Shown here: piece after piece, positions 9,165 to 16,133 of the stretch
Layout of the letters: every line of letters begins with the position of its first letter
Numbering within the stretch: position 1 is the stretch's first letter
DNA from: Alphaproteobacteria bacterium
Lineage (GTDB): Bacteria; Pseudomonadota; Alphaproteobacteria; Ferrovibrionales; Ferrovibrionaceae
Direction: 5' to 3'
Length of the DNA: 40,886 nucleotides
NCBI GenBank assembly: GCA_026126215.1
Contig: JAHCJQ010000020.1
Location: 1-40,886, forward strand
Notes under the pieces: model-generated
What the model was told of the DNA's origin: nothing
Seen by the model: only the letters and a program-made list of their open reading frames with translations
Databases searched by the model: none
Program-made: the position numbers and the translations under genes

Positions 9165-10203
9165 CCAGGGTCCAGCGCTCGCCCCCATCCCTGCCGACCC
9201 AGAGATTGCCGGTGGTCGAGCCCATGGCAAGGCGCGCGCCCGTGCCATCCACATCGAGCGCGTGGCGGTAGATCAGATCGTAGCTCGCCCCGCCGGGCAG
9301 GCCGGTGGAAAGTGCCTGGAAACTGCGCCCCCCGTCTCTGGTGCGGTTGACCACCAGCCTTCCATCCACCGGAATGCGGCACTCGTCCTTGACCGCGGGA
9401 ACGAACCAGGCGGTCTCCGGATCGGCGGGATGGGCCGCCACGGCGAAGCCGAAGGCGGAGGGCGCCACCGGCGCGATTTCGGTAAAGGTCTCCGCGCCAT
9501 CGGTCGAAAGGAAGATCCCGTTATGGTGCTGGCACCAGACGATGTCCGGCGCGGCGCGGCAGGATGCGAGCCTGTGGACGTCTTGCGATGCCGGGTCGTT
9601 GGCCAGCGCCGGCGGCACGTACTCCGCGCGCAGCCCCCGACCCGCGAGGCGCCAGTTCGCGCCGGCATCGGTGCTTATCCAGATGCCGCCGGTGGAGACG
9701 GCGATGGTGAGCCGCGCCGCGTCACGCGGATCGACCAGGATCGTATGAATGCCGGGATGATCGTAGCCCCCGCCCGACCAGTTCGCGCGCTCCGGCATGT
9801 TCCACAGGCTCTCCACAAGCGACCATGTCTCGCCGCCATCGCTGCTCTGGAACAGCGCACCCGGCAAGGTCCCGCACCAGAGAACGCCCCTTCTATCCGC
9901 TCCGCCCGGCACCAGAGTCCAGATCATGTCGACGCCGGGGAGATCAGCCGCGCCGCCGGCGCCGGCGGGCAGGGTGGGGGCCTGGAGTTCGGTCCAGGTC
10001 TCCCCGCCATCCTCCGAACGGTGGAGCTTGACCCCGAAATGGCCAAGGCGCAGCGCTGCATAAAGACGTCCGTCGCGGGGATCGGCAAGCAGCGCGCTGA
10101 CCGGCTCACCGGGAAAGGCGGGCGCTCCGGCGCGCCATTCGCCGCCTGAGAAGCGAAAGCGGAAAAGACCCTTACGGCTCGCCACCAGCAGCCTGTCGCT
10201 CAT
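9121..10203 (-). CDS. Six-Asp-box beta-propeller protein (BNR/sortilin-like, sialidase-like fold)
   Basis: A 360-residue protein without signal peptide or membrane segment, so cytoplasmic as it stands. Six Asp-box (BNR) motifs of the form SxDxGxxW mark the blades of a beta-propeller: residues 63-70, 120-127, 177-184, 233-240, 288-295 and 338-345. It opens with RLLVASRKGLFRF, typical of a family often annotated as exo-alpha-sialidase or WD40/YVTN/BNR-like protein. The sialidase Arg triad is not evident, so glycosidase activity is doubtful; a scaffold or binding role is more likely. Its ATG immediately follows the TGA of the MoaD-like gene (TGAATG), and its ribosome-binding site lies inside that gene, so translation is coupled. 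The 3' end overlaps the convergent AraC gene by 44 nt. Confidence 0.88.
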   Translation of the reverse strand: MSDRLLVASRKGLFRFRFSGGEWRAGAPAFPGEPVSALLADPRDGRLYAALRLGHFGVKLHRSEDGGETWTELQAPTLPAGAGGAADLPGVDMIWTLVPGGADRRGVLWCGTLPGALFQSSDGGETWSLVESLWNMPERANWSGGGYDHPGIHTILVDPRDAARLTIAVSTGGIWISTDAGANWRLAGRGLRAEYVPPALANDPASQDVHRLASCRAAPDIVWCQHHNGIFLSTDGAETFTEIAPVAPSAFGFAVAAHPADPETAWFVPAVKDECRIPVDGRLVVNRTRDGGRSFQALSTGLPGGASYDLIYRHALDVDGTGARLAMGSTTGNLWVGRDGGERWTLVSAHLPPIAQVAFG

Positions 10204-10476
10204 TCACCAGCCTCCGGAAAGCGCTTGAAAGACGAAGATCTCGTCCTCGCCGGCGAGCGCATCGGCAAGGCCGCCGCGATCGGCAATCATGCGGTCATTG
10301 ACATAGATGCTGACATGCCGGCGCAGCCGGCCATGCTCGTCCAGCAGATAGGAGCGGAGCCGTGGGTTCTCCGCGAAGACCGTCTCCAGCGCCTCGCGCA
10401 CCGTGCCGGCCTGCACTTCGCGCGGCGGACTCGATACATGGCGCTGCAGGTTTGCGGTGAAGCTGATGCGCGGCAT
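10204..10476 (-). CDS. MoaD/ThiS-family ubiquitin-like protein ending in Gly-Gly-Trp
   Basis: A 90-residue beta-grasp protein: N-terminal strand MPRISFTANLQRHV, the helix TVREALETVFAENP, RRHVSIYVNDRMI, and a C-terminus ALSGGW. MoaD, ThiS and CysO carry sulfur as a thiocarboxylate on a terminal Gly-Gly, so the di-glycine here suggests a sulfur carrier or protein-modifier ancestry. The extra Trp would have to be removed before adenylation; no JAMM-type protease or E1-like (MoeB/ThiF) gene is visible in the window. The gene is directly upstream of, and translationally coupled to, the beta-propeller gene, which points to joint function. The ATG at 10476 lacks a strong Shine-Dalgarno but gives the family-typical N-terminus; the longer in-frame extension to 10875 is antisense to the hydrolase remnant. 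Confidence 0.88.
   Translation of the reverse strand: MPRISFTANLQRHVSSPPREVQAGTVREALETVFAENPRLRSYLLDEHGRLRRHVSIYVNDRMIADRGGLADALAGEDEIFVFQALSGGW
10211..10215 (-). promoter_or_regulatory. Ribosome-binding site formed by the Gly-Gly codons of the MoaD-like gene
   Basis: GGAGG, 7 nt before the beta-propeller ATG, is made by the GGA GGC codons for the C-terminal Gly-Gly of the MoaD-like protein. The following TGG TGA supplies exactly the spacer. This decides the beta-propeller start and implies coupled translation. Confidence 0.75.
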
Positions 10477-10515
10477 TCGCTGGCCCGGATACAAACGCTG
10501 CGTGAATACCGTTCG

Positions 10516-10956
10516 ATGATGCAGCCTTTTGGCATTGGCCTGCAAGGCCCTGGCCCTGGCTTCGCCGCGATGCAGGAGAGCGGCGCGGCCGCCGCAGCCG
10601 CACGGCTGATCGACGGATCGGCGCAGCGGCCGGGATACTGCCGCAACCTCGCCCCGGCTCGGCGGCGCATCGTGACGGAGAATGCCCACACGATGCCCCT
10701 GCTGCTTGCCCAAACTCCGCCGCCGCCGGTCAGCCCCGCCGATCTTGCCGGGTTGCGGCTTCCCGTCTGCCCGGCACGTGGCGCGGATACCCGGCCACTC
10801 TTCGCCCAGGTGGCGGAGGCGGCAGCCACCTGGATTCTGGGCGCGCGCCGGCTCGACATTCCATCGAGCGGCCATCTTTGGCCCGAGGAAGAGCCCGACG
10901 CCCTCTGCGATCTGGTGGAAGGCTGGCTCGGGAGTCCGGACGGGACGGCCCTATGA
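10516..10956 (+). pseudogene. C-terminal remnant of an alpha/beta hydrolase
   Basis: The plus-strand frame ending in TGA at 10954-10956 encodes a typical alpha/beta-hydrolase C-terminus: NAHTMPLLLAQTPPPP, ADLAGLRLPVC (the strand before the catalytic acid), then RRLDIPSSGHLWPEEEPDAL, where His of SGH is the catalytic His position. From the first in-frame ATG (10516) only 146 residues are possible, against about 260-280 for the family, and no nucleophile elbow (GxSxG) is present. Upstream this frame runs antisense through the MoaD-like gene and shows nothing hydrolase-like. I therefore read it as a 5'-deleted hydrolase that has not been disrupted by stops in this part. This remnant is all I see in the 474 bases between the MoaD-like gene and the M20 hydrolase gene. 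Confidence 0.6.
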
Positions 10957-12204
10957 GGGCAGGCCATCCCATGCCAGCCGGGCGAGCGCGCCGGCCAGCA
11001 CCTCGGCGCCTGCCTGCAGGTCCTCGGGGCGGGTGAATTCCGCCTCGTTGTGGCTGATTCCGCCGGCCGAGGGAACGAACAGCATGGCGCTCGGCAGTAT
11101 CGCGGCGAGCGGTACGGCATCGTGCCCGGCAATGGTGTGCATGCGCATGCTGGCCAGGCCGCGCGCGCCGGCCTCCTGCTCGATCACGCGCGCAAGCCGC
11201 GCATCGAAGCGCCCCGGTGCCCGGTCCACGGTCCGCTGCACGGCGAGGCGGATGCCATCGCCTTCGAGCGCGCGCGCCCGGCCCTCGAATCGGGCGCAGG
11301 CCCGGGCAAGCATCGATGCCTCGACGGCCCGGAACTCGACGAACATGCGCGCCGTCGCCGCCACCACATTGGTCGAGTTCGGCGTCACGTCGATGCGCCC
11401 GACCGAGGAGAGCAGCGCACCGCCGGTTTCGTCGGAGAGTTCGCGCACGAACAGAACCAGTGCCGCCGCCGGCAGCAGCGCATCGCGCCGCTCGCGCATG
11501 GGCGTCGGCCCGGTATGCGCCGCGCGACCCTGGCAGGTCACCTCGTACTTGACAGTGCCCCAGTTGCCTTCGACGACGCCGATCGCCTTCCCCTCTTTCT
11601 CCAGGTGCGGGCCCTGTTCGATATGCGCCTCGAGATAGGCAAGCGGCCGTGCCGGCGCCTCGTCGGCCCCGGCATAGCCGATGGCGGCAAGCGCCGCGCC
11701 GAGCGTGACCCCTGCGGCATCGGTCGCGGCAAGGGCGGCGACGGGATCCAGCCGGCCAGCATAGACATTGCTGCCAAGCGTGCTGGGCGCGAAGCGGGCA
11801 CCTTCCTCGTTGGTCCAGTTGACCACGGCCAGGTTGCAGCGTGGCGGCCGGTCGGCGCGCCCAGCCTTTGCCGCGACGGCGAAGGCCGCGACGGCGGCCG
11901 CGACCACGCCGTAGGCGCCGTCGTAGCGGCCGCCATGGGGCTGGCTGTCGAGATGGGAGCCGGCAAGGACGATCGGCGCATCCGGCCCGGCCAGATCCAG
12001 CAGCCCGAACATGTTGCCGACCCGGTCGACGAGCACCCGACAGCCATGCGCCACGAGCAGCCTCTTCAGCCAGTCGCGCGCCGCGCCATCCTCCGGCGAT
12101 GCGCAGAGACGGTTCAGTCCGCCGCCGGGCGTTGCGCCGAACGCCGATACTTCCGCAATCAGGCGGTCCAGAAGTTTCCTGTCGATGGCTGGGTCGGGCT
12201 GCAT
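10951..12204 (-). CDS. M20-family amidohydrolase (N-carbamoyl-L-amino-acid hydrolase / allantoate amidohydrolase type)
   Basis: A 417-residue zinc-dependent hydrolase of the AmaB/HyuC/AllC group, which cleaves N-carbamoyl amino acids, beta-ureidopropionate or allantoate. Metal ligands are visible: His84 in AGSHLDSQPHGG, Asp95 in GRYDGAYG, Glu133-Glu134 in TNEEGARF, His194 in EAHIEQGP, and a late His in AGGISHNEAEF. The dimerisation-domain signature AAHTGPTPMRERRDA is also present. The ATG is preceded by GGAAGGGAATT. It lies 29 bp after the second transporter ATPase gene on the same strand and is the last gene of the peptide-type ABC operon, so it probably hydrolyses the imported compound or its product. 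The exact substrate cannot be told from sequence alone. Confidence 0.92.
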   Translation of the reverse strand: MQPDPAIDRKLLDRLIAEVSAFGATPGGGLNRLCASPEDGAARDWLKRLLVAHGCRVLVDRVGNMFGLLDLAGPDAPIVLAGSHLDSQPHGGRYDGAYGVVAAAVAAFAVAAKAGRADRPPRCNLAVVNWTNEEGARFAPSTLGSNVYAGRLDPVAALAATDAAGVTLGAALAAIGYAGADEAPARPLAYLEAHIEQGPHLEKEGKAIGVVEGNWGTVKYEVTCQGRAAHTGPTPMRERRDALLPAAALVLFVRELSDETGGALLSSVGRIDVTPNSTNVVAATARMFVEFRAVEASMLARACARFEGRARALEGDGIRLAVQRTVDRAPGRFDARLARVIEQEAGARGLASMRMHTIAGHDAVPLAAILPSAMLFVPSAGGISHNEAEFTRPEDLQAGAEVLAGALARLAWDGLPS

Positions 12205-12233
12205 AATTCCCTTCCGGGGTGGCGGGGGCTGGA

Positions 12234-13265
12234 TCAGGCGGACGTTTCGGGCGGGAAGCCCGGCTCGCCGGCGAAGTGACAGCGGACAAGCCGGTCTTCC
12301 ACCGCGCGGAGTTGCGGCGCCTCGCGGGCGCAGCGATCCTGACGGTACGGGCAGCGGGTATGGAACCGGCAGCCGGCAGGCGGTTCGATCGGGCTTGGCA
12401 CGTCGCCGGCGAGGATGATGCGTTTCCTGGCGGCGGCGGCCTGCGGATCGGCGACGGGCGCGGCGGAGAAAAGCGCCTGCGAATAGGGATGCAGCACGCG
12501 CCGGCGCGCTGCCCTGGTCTCCGCCAGTTCGACGATCTGGCCGAGATACATCACCGCCACCCGGTCGGAGATGTGCTTCACCAGCGAGAGATCGTGCGAG
12601 ATGAAAATGTAGGCGATGCCGAACTGGCGCTGCAGGCGTTTCAGAAGGTTGATGACCTGTGCCTGGATCGAGACATCGAGCGCCGAGACCGGCTCGTCGC
12701 AGACGATCACCTCGGGCTGCATGGCAAGTGCGCGAGCGATGGCGACGCGCTGACGCTGGCCACCGGAAAGCTCGTGCGGGTAGCGGTCCATGAACTCCGG
12801 GCCGAGACCGACGGTCTCGAGCAGCGATGCCACGCGGCCCCGGCGCTCGCCACGGGCGACCAGCCCGTGCAGGCGCATCGGATCGCCGATCAGGCTGGCA
12901 ATCGACCAACGCGGATTGAGGCTGGCGTAAGGGTCCTGGAAGACGATCTGCAATGCCCGGCGCAGCTCCCTGAGCGGCCGGCCGGCAAGGACAGTGATGT
13001 CGGCGCCTTTCAACAGGATATGGCCCGAGGTCGGCTGCTCCAGGCGGATGATGCAGCGCGCGAGCGTCGACTTGCCGCAACCCGATTCACCGACCACCGC
13101 CAGCGTCTCGCCGCGCGCCACCGAGAGGGACACGCCATCGAGGGCATGCACCATCTGCGAGGGGGAGAAGAGGCCACCCCTGATCGGATAGTGCTTTACC
13201 AGCTCGCGCACTTCGAGGATCGGCGCGCCACCAGCGGAAGCTACCTGCGGGGTGCCATCAGCCAT
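12234..13265 (-). CDS. Peptide/nickel-type ABC transporter ATP-binding protein (DppF/OppF class)
   Basis: A 343-residue ATPase that powers import through the neighbouring DppB/C-type permeases at the cytoplasmic membrane. The Walker A motif GESGCGKST follows ETLAVV, the Q-loop is VFQDPYASLNP, the ABC signature LSGGQRQRVAIARAL, and Walker B VIVCDEPVSALD. The C-terminal oligopeptide-transporter extension PPAGCRFHTRCPYRQDRC has the Cys residues typical of DppF/OppF proteins. Its start overlaps the end of the DppD-class gene by 8 nt, so translation is likely coupled. It sits fifth among the six transporter and hydrolase genes that run from the solute-binding protein to the carbamoylase-type M20 hydrolase. 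Confidence 0.95.
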   Translation of the reverse strand: MADGTPQVASAGGAPILEVRELVKHYPIRGGLFSPSQMVHALDGVSLSVARGETLAVVGESGCGKSTLARCIIRLEQPTSGHILLKGADITVLAGRPLRELRRALQIVFQDPYASLNPRWSIASLIGDPMRLHGLVARGERRGRVASLLETVGLGPEFMDRYPHELSGGQRQRVAIARALAMQPEVIVCDEPVSALDVSIQAQVINLLKRLQRQFGIAYIFISHDLSLVKHISDRVAVMYLGQIVELAETRAARRRVLHPYSQALFSAAPVADPQAAAARKRIILAGDVPSPIEPPAGCRFHTRCPYRQDRCAREAPQLRAVEDRLVRCHFAGEPGFPPETSA

Positions 13266-14241
13266 GGCCGCGCCCCTCGGCGAGGAAACAGCGCACCTGG
13301 CGACCCGGCGCCACGTCTTTCAGTTCCGGCATGGCGCCACGGCAGAGCGGAATCGCCTCGGCGCAGCGTGGCGCGAAACTGCAGCCCGACGGCATCTCGA
13401 AAGGCGAGGGGACGGTGCCCGGTATTTCGCGCAGGAGATCGCCGTCTGCCTCCTCCCACTTGGCCGCGCCGAGCAGCCCCCGCGTATAGGGATGGCGGGG
13501 ATCGGCAAAAATCTCGCCGACCGTTCCCTCCTCCACCTTGCGGCCGGCATACATGACCACCACGCGGTTCGCCGTCTCCGCCACGATGCCAAGATCATGG
13601 GTGATGAGAAGAACCGCCATGCCAAGTTTCTCTTTCAGGCCATGGATGAGGTCCAGCACCTGCGCCTGCACCGTGACATCGAGGGCGGTGGTCGGTTCGT
13701 CGGCGATCAGCAGGCGCGGCCGGCAGGCAAGCGCCATGGCGATCATGACACGCTGGCGCATGCCGCCGGAGAGGTTATGCGGATACTGCCGCGCGCGTTC
13801 CTCGGGCGCCGGCACGCCCACGAGGCGCAGCAGTTCAACTACTTCGGCCAGGATTTCCGATTTCGACAGGCCGAGATGCAGGCGCAGCACCTCGCCGATC
13901 TGGCGCTCGATCGTGTAGACCGGGTTCAGCGCCATCATCGGGTCCTGGAAGATCATGGCCATCTCGCGGCCGCGCACGCCGCGCAGGTCCGCTTCGGACA
14001 GGGCCATCAGGTCGCGCCCGGAAAGCAGGACGGCACCGGACGAGATGCGCCCGGGCGGATTGGGGATCAGCCGCAGGAGCGCCATCGCCGCCGTGCTCTT
14101 GCCCGATCCGGATTCGCCGACCAAGGCGAGCGTCTCGCCCTCGCCTATGGAAAAGGAAAGGTCACGCACGGCATGGACCGTGCCGAGCGTGCTTTCGAAC
14201 TCGACCGAGAGCGAGCGGACATCGAGGACAGGCGCGCTCAT
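13258..14241 (-). CDS. Peptide/nickel-type ABC transporter ATP-binding protein (DppD/OppD class)
   Basis: A 327-residue ATPase, partner of the DppF-class protein in a heterodimeric motor. It has Walker A GESGSGKST, Q-loop IFQDPMMALNPV, signature LSGGMRQRVMIAMAL (the Gly-Met-Arg variant typical of DppD/OppD), Walker B LLIADEPTTALD, and switch His in LLITHDLG. The C-terminal extension is PSGCSFAPRCAEAIPLC. The ATG at 14241 overlaps the stop of the DppC-class permease gene by 4 nt (ATGA). The long in-frame extension upstream is antisense-like, Arg-rich and not part of the protein. Confidence 0.95.
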   Translation of the reverse strand: MSAPVLDVRSLSVEFESTLGTVHAVRDLSFSIGEGETLALVGESGSGKSTAAMALLRLIPNPPGRISSGAVLLSGRDLMALSEADLRGVRGREMAMIFQDPMMALNPVYTIERQIGEVLRLHLGLSKSEILAEVVELLRLVGVPAPEERARQYPHNLSGGMRQRVMIAMALACRPRLLIADEPTTALDVTVQAQVLDLIHGLKEKLGMAVLLITHDLGIVAETANRVVVMYAGRKVEEGTVGEIFADPRHPYTRGLLGAAKWEEADGDLLREIPGTVPSPFEMPSGCSFAPRCAEAIPLCRGAMPELKDVAPGRQVRCFLAEGRGHG

Positions 14242-15074
14242 CGTTTCCGGAGCCTTGGATTGAGCGCATCGTTCAGCCCCTCGCCCACGAGGTTGATGGC
14301 AAGCACCGTGAGCAGGATCATCACCCCCGGAATCGCCGCCATCCACCAGGCGGTGCGCAGCACCGTACGCGCCACGCCAATCATGTAGCCCCAGGAGACC
14401 AGGTTCGGATCGCCAAGGCCGAGGAAGGAGAGGCCCGATTCGGTGAGGATCGCCGTCGCCACCATCAGCGAGGAGACAACGATGATGGGCGGCAGCGCGT
14501 TCGGCATGATCTGCAGCAGTATGATCTCCCAGTCCGGCATGCCGATGGCGCGGCAGCCCTGCACATACTCGCGGTCGCGATGGGCGATGAACTCGCCGCG
14601 GGCAAGGCGCGCTACCGACGGCCAGGAGACGACGGCTATGGCGACAGTCACGGTAACGACGCTTGGCTGGAAGATCGCAACCAGCACCACGGCGAGCACG
14701 AAGGAGGGGATGCAGAGAAAGAACTCCGTGGTGCGCATCAGGAGATCGTCGATGCGCCCGCCGTAGTATCCGGCGACCGCGCCGAGGGCGACGCCGATGA
14801 TGGTGGCGGACAGGCTGGCCAGGACGCCGATCAGCAGGGAGACGCGGCCGCCGTTGAGAATGCCGGCGAGGATATCGCGTCCGGCCACGTCGGTGCCGAG
14901 GGGAAAGCGGTCGAAGGGCAGCGAGAAGGGCCGACCCACCATGTCGAACGGATCGGTCGGGTAGAGGATTGGTCCGAGAAGCGCCAGCGCGAGAATGACG
15001 GCGAGTGCCAGGGCACCGGCGACCGCGCCCCGGTTCCGGCGATAGCGAAGCCAGAAGGTCGTCAGCCGTCTCAT
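14238..15074 (-). CDS. Peptide/nickel-type ABC transporter permease (DppC class)
   Basis: A 278-residue inner-membrane protein with about six hydrophobic segments. The N-terminal cytoplasmic stretch is followed by a first membrane helix (about 17-37). The DppC/OppC-type sequence RFPLGTDVAGRDILAGIL precedes the transport core. The EAA-loop region that contacts the ATPases reads EYVQGCRAIGMPDWEIIL. It overlaps both neighbours by 4 nt (ATGA), as expected for subunits made in fixed ratio. Confidence 0.95.
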   Translation of the reverse strand: MRRLTTFWLRYRRNRGAVAGALALAVILALALLGPILYPTDPFDMVGRPFSLPFDRFPLGTDVAGRDILAGILNGGRVSLLIGVLASLSATIIGVALGAVAGYYGGRIDDLLMRTTEFFLCIPSFVLAVVLVAIFQPSVVTVTVAIAVVSWPSVARLARGEFIAHRDREYVQGCRAIGMPDWEIILLQIMPNALPPIIVVSSLMVATAILTESGLSFLGLGDPNLVSWGYMIGVARTVLRTAWWMAAIPGVMILLTVLAINLVGEGLNDALNPRLRKR

Positions 15075-16051
15075 CTATGCACGATCCTCGGATCGAGCAG
15101 GCCATAGACGAGGTCGACCACAAGGTTGGCAATCACGACGACGACGGAGGAGATGAAGAGGATGCCCAGCAGCAGGTTGAGGTCCCGCTGCAAGAGCGCA
15201 TCGAACACGAGCCGGCCGAGTCCGGGCCAGCCGAATACGGTTTCAACCAGCACCGATCCCCCCAGAAGGTGCCCGATCTGGACGCCAGCCAGCGTCACCA
15301 CCGGCAGCAGGGCATTACGCATGGCATGGGTCCAGGCAATGACACCTTCCGAGAGGCCCTTGGCGCGGGCGGTCACGATGAAGTCGAGACCGTAGACTTC
15401 CAGCATCGAGGCGCGCATCAGCCGGGTGTAGATGGCCACATAGAAGAGGCCGAGCGTGGTCGCGGGCAGGATCAGATGCCATGTCACGTCCAGAACATGT
15501 GCAAGGCCTTCATGCCCGGCGCCGATTTGCATCATGCCGCCGGAGGGCAGGATGTCGAGCTTGATGGAGAAGAGCACGATCAGCATCAGCCCGAGCCAGA
15601 AGGCCGGCGTGGCATAGACCAGCAGCGCCGCGACCGAGATCAGGTTGTCGGCTAGCCTCCCCTGGCGGCGCGCCGCGGCGATGCCGATGCAGATGCCGAC
15701 GATCACGGCAAGCAGGATGGCGCTCACCATCAGGATGAGCGTTGCCGGCAGACGGTCGACGATGAGGTCGATGACTGGCGTCTGTTGCAGGTGCGACATG
15801 CCGAGATCGAGGGTAAGAAGCTTACCCATATAGATGAGGAACTGCTGGTAGAGCGGGCGGTCGAGCCCAAATTCGCGGCGAAGCTGTTCGGTGAACTCCA
15901 CTGTCGCATGGCCCATCTGCCCGGCCAGAATGTCAGCCGCGTCGCCGGGCGCCAGGCGCAGCAGCAGGAAGTTGAAGGCGGCGATGGCCAGGACCACCGG
16001 GACCACCTGCAGCAGCCTGCGCAACACGAACTGGAACGTGGCCTTCTTCAT
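15071..16051 (-). CDS. Peptide/nickel-type ABC transporter permease (DppB class)
   Basis: A 326-residue inner-membrane permease with the DppB N-terminus FVLRRLLQVVPVVLAI, a conserved periplasmic region (REFGLDRPLYQQFLIY), and the EAA loop DFIVTARAKGLSEGVIAWTHAMRNALLP. The family-typical ETVFGWPGLGRLVFDALLQ is intact. It pairs with the DppC-class protein to form the transport channel. It starts 82 bp after the solute-binding protein gene, a gap that contains a strong hairpin, and ends in a 4-nt overlap with the next permease gene. Confidence 0.95.
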   Translation of the reverse strand: MKKATFQFVLRRLLQVVPVVLAIAAFNFLLLRLAPGDAADILAGQMGHATVEFTEQLRREFGLDRPLYQQFLIYMGKLLTLDLGMSHLQQTPVIDLIVDRLPATLILMVSAILLAVIVGICIGIAAARRQGRLADNLISVAALLVYATPAFWLGLMLIVLFSIKLDILPSGGMMQIGAGHEGLAHVLDVTWHLILPATTLGLFYVAIYTRLMRASMLEVYGLDFIVTARAKGLSEGVIAWTHAMRNALLPVVTLAGVQIGHLLGGSVLVETVFGWPGLGRLVFDALLQRDLNLLLGILFISSVVVVIANLVVDLVYGLLDPRIVHR

Positions 16052-16080
16052 GATGCGGGCGCCACCCCTAGGCGCCGGCG

Positions 16081-16113
16081 CCCCGCCGGCCGGATTTTCT
16101 CCGGACGGCGGGG
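16081..16113. terminator. Intercistronic hairpin between solute-binding protein and permease genes
   Basis: The arms at 16081-16093 and 16101-16113 are 13 bp long with one mismatch, around a 7-base loop (ATTTTCT). No T-run follows in the direction of transcription, so this is less likely a full terminator than a partial attenuator or 3'-end stabiliser. Such a hairpin would keep the solute-binding protein mRNA more abundant than the permease mRNA. Confidence 0.55.
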
Positions 16114-16133
16114 CTTCGCGCGCTCGCGAACGC

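Noticed and set aside
10225-10515. 5' extension of the hydrolase-remnant frame
   Set aside because: This part is antisense to the MoaD-like gene and has no resemblance to an alpha/beta hydrolase N-terminus.
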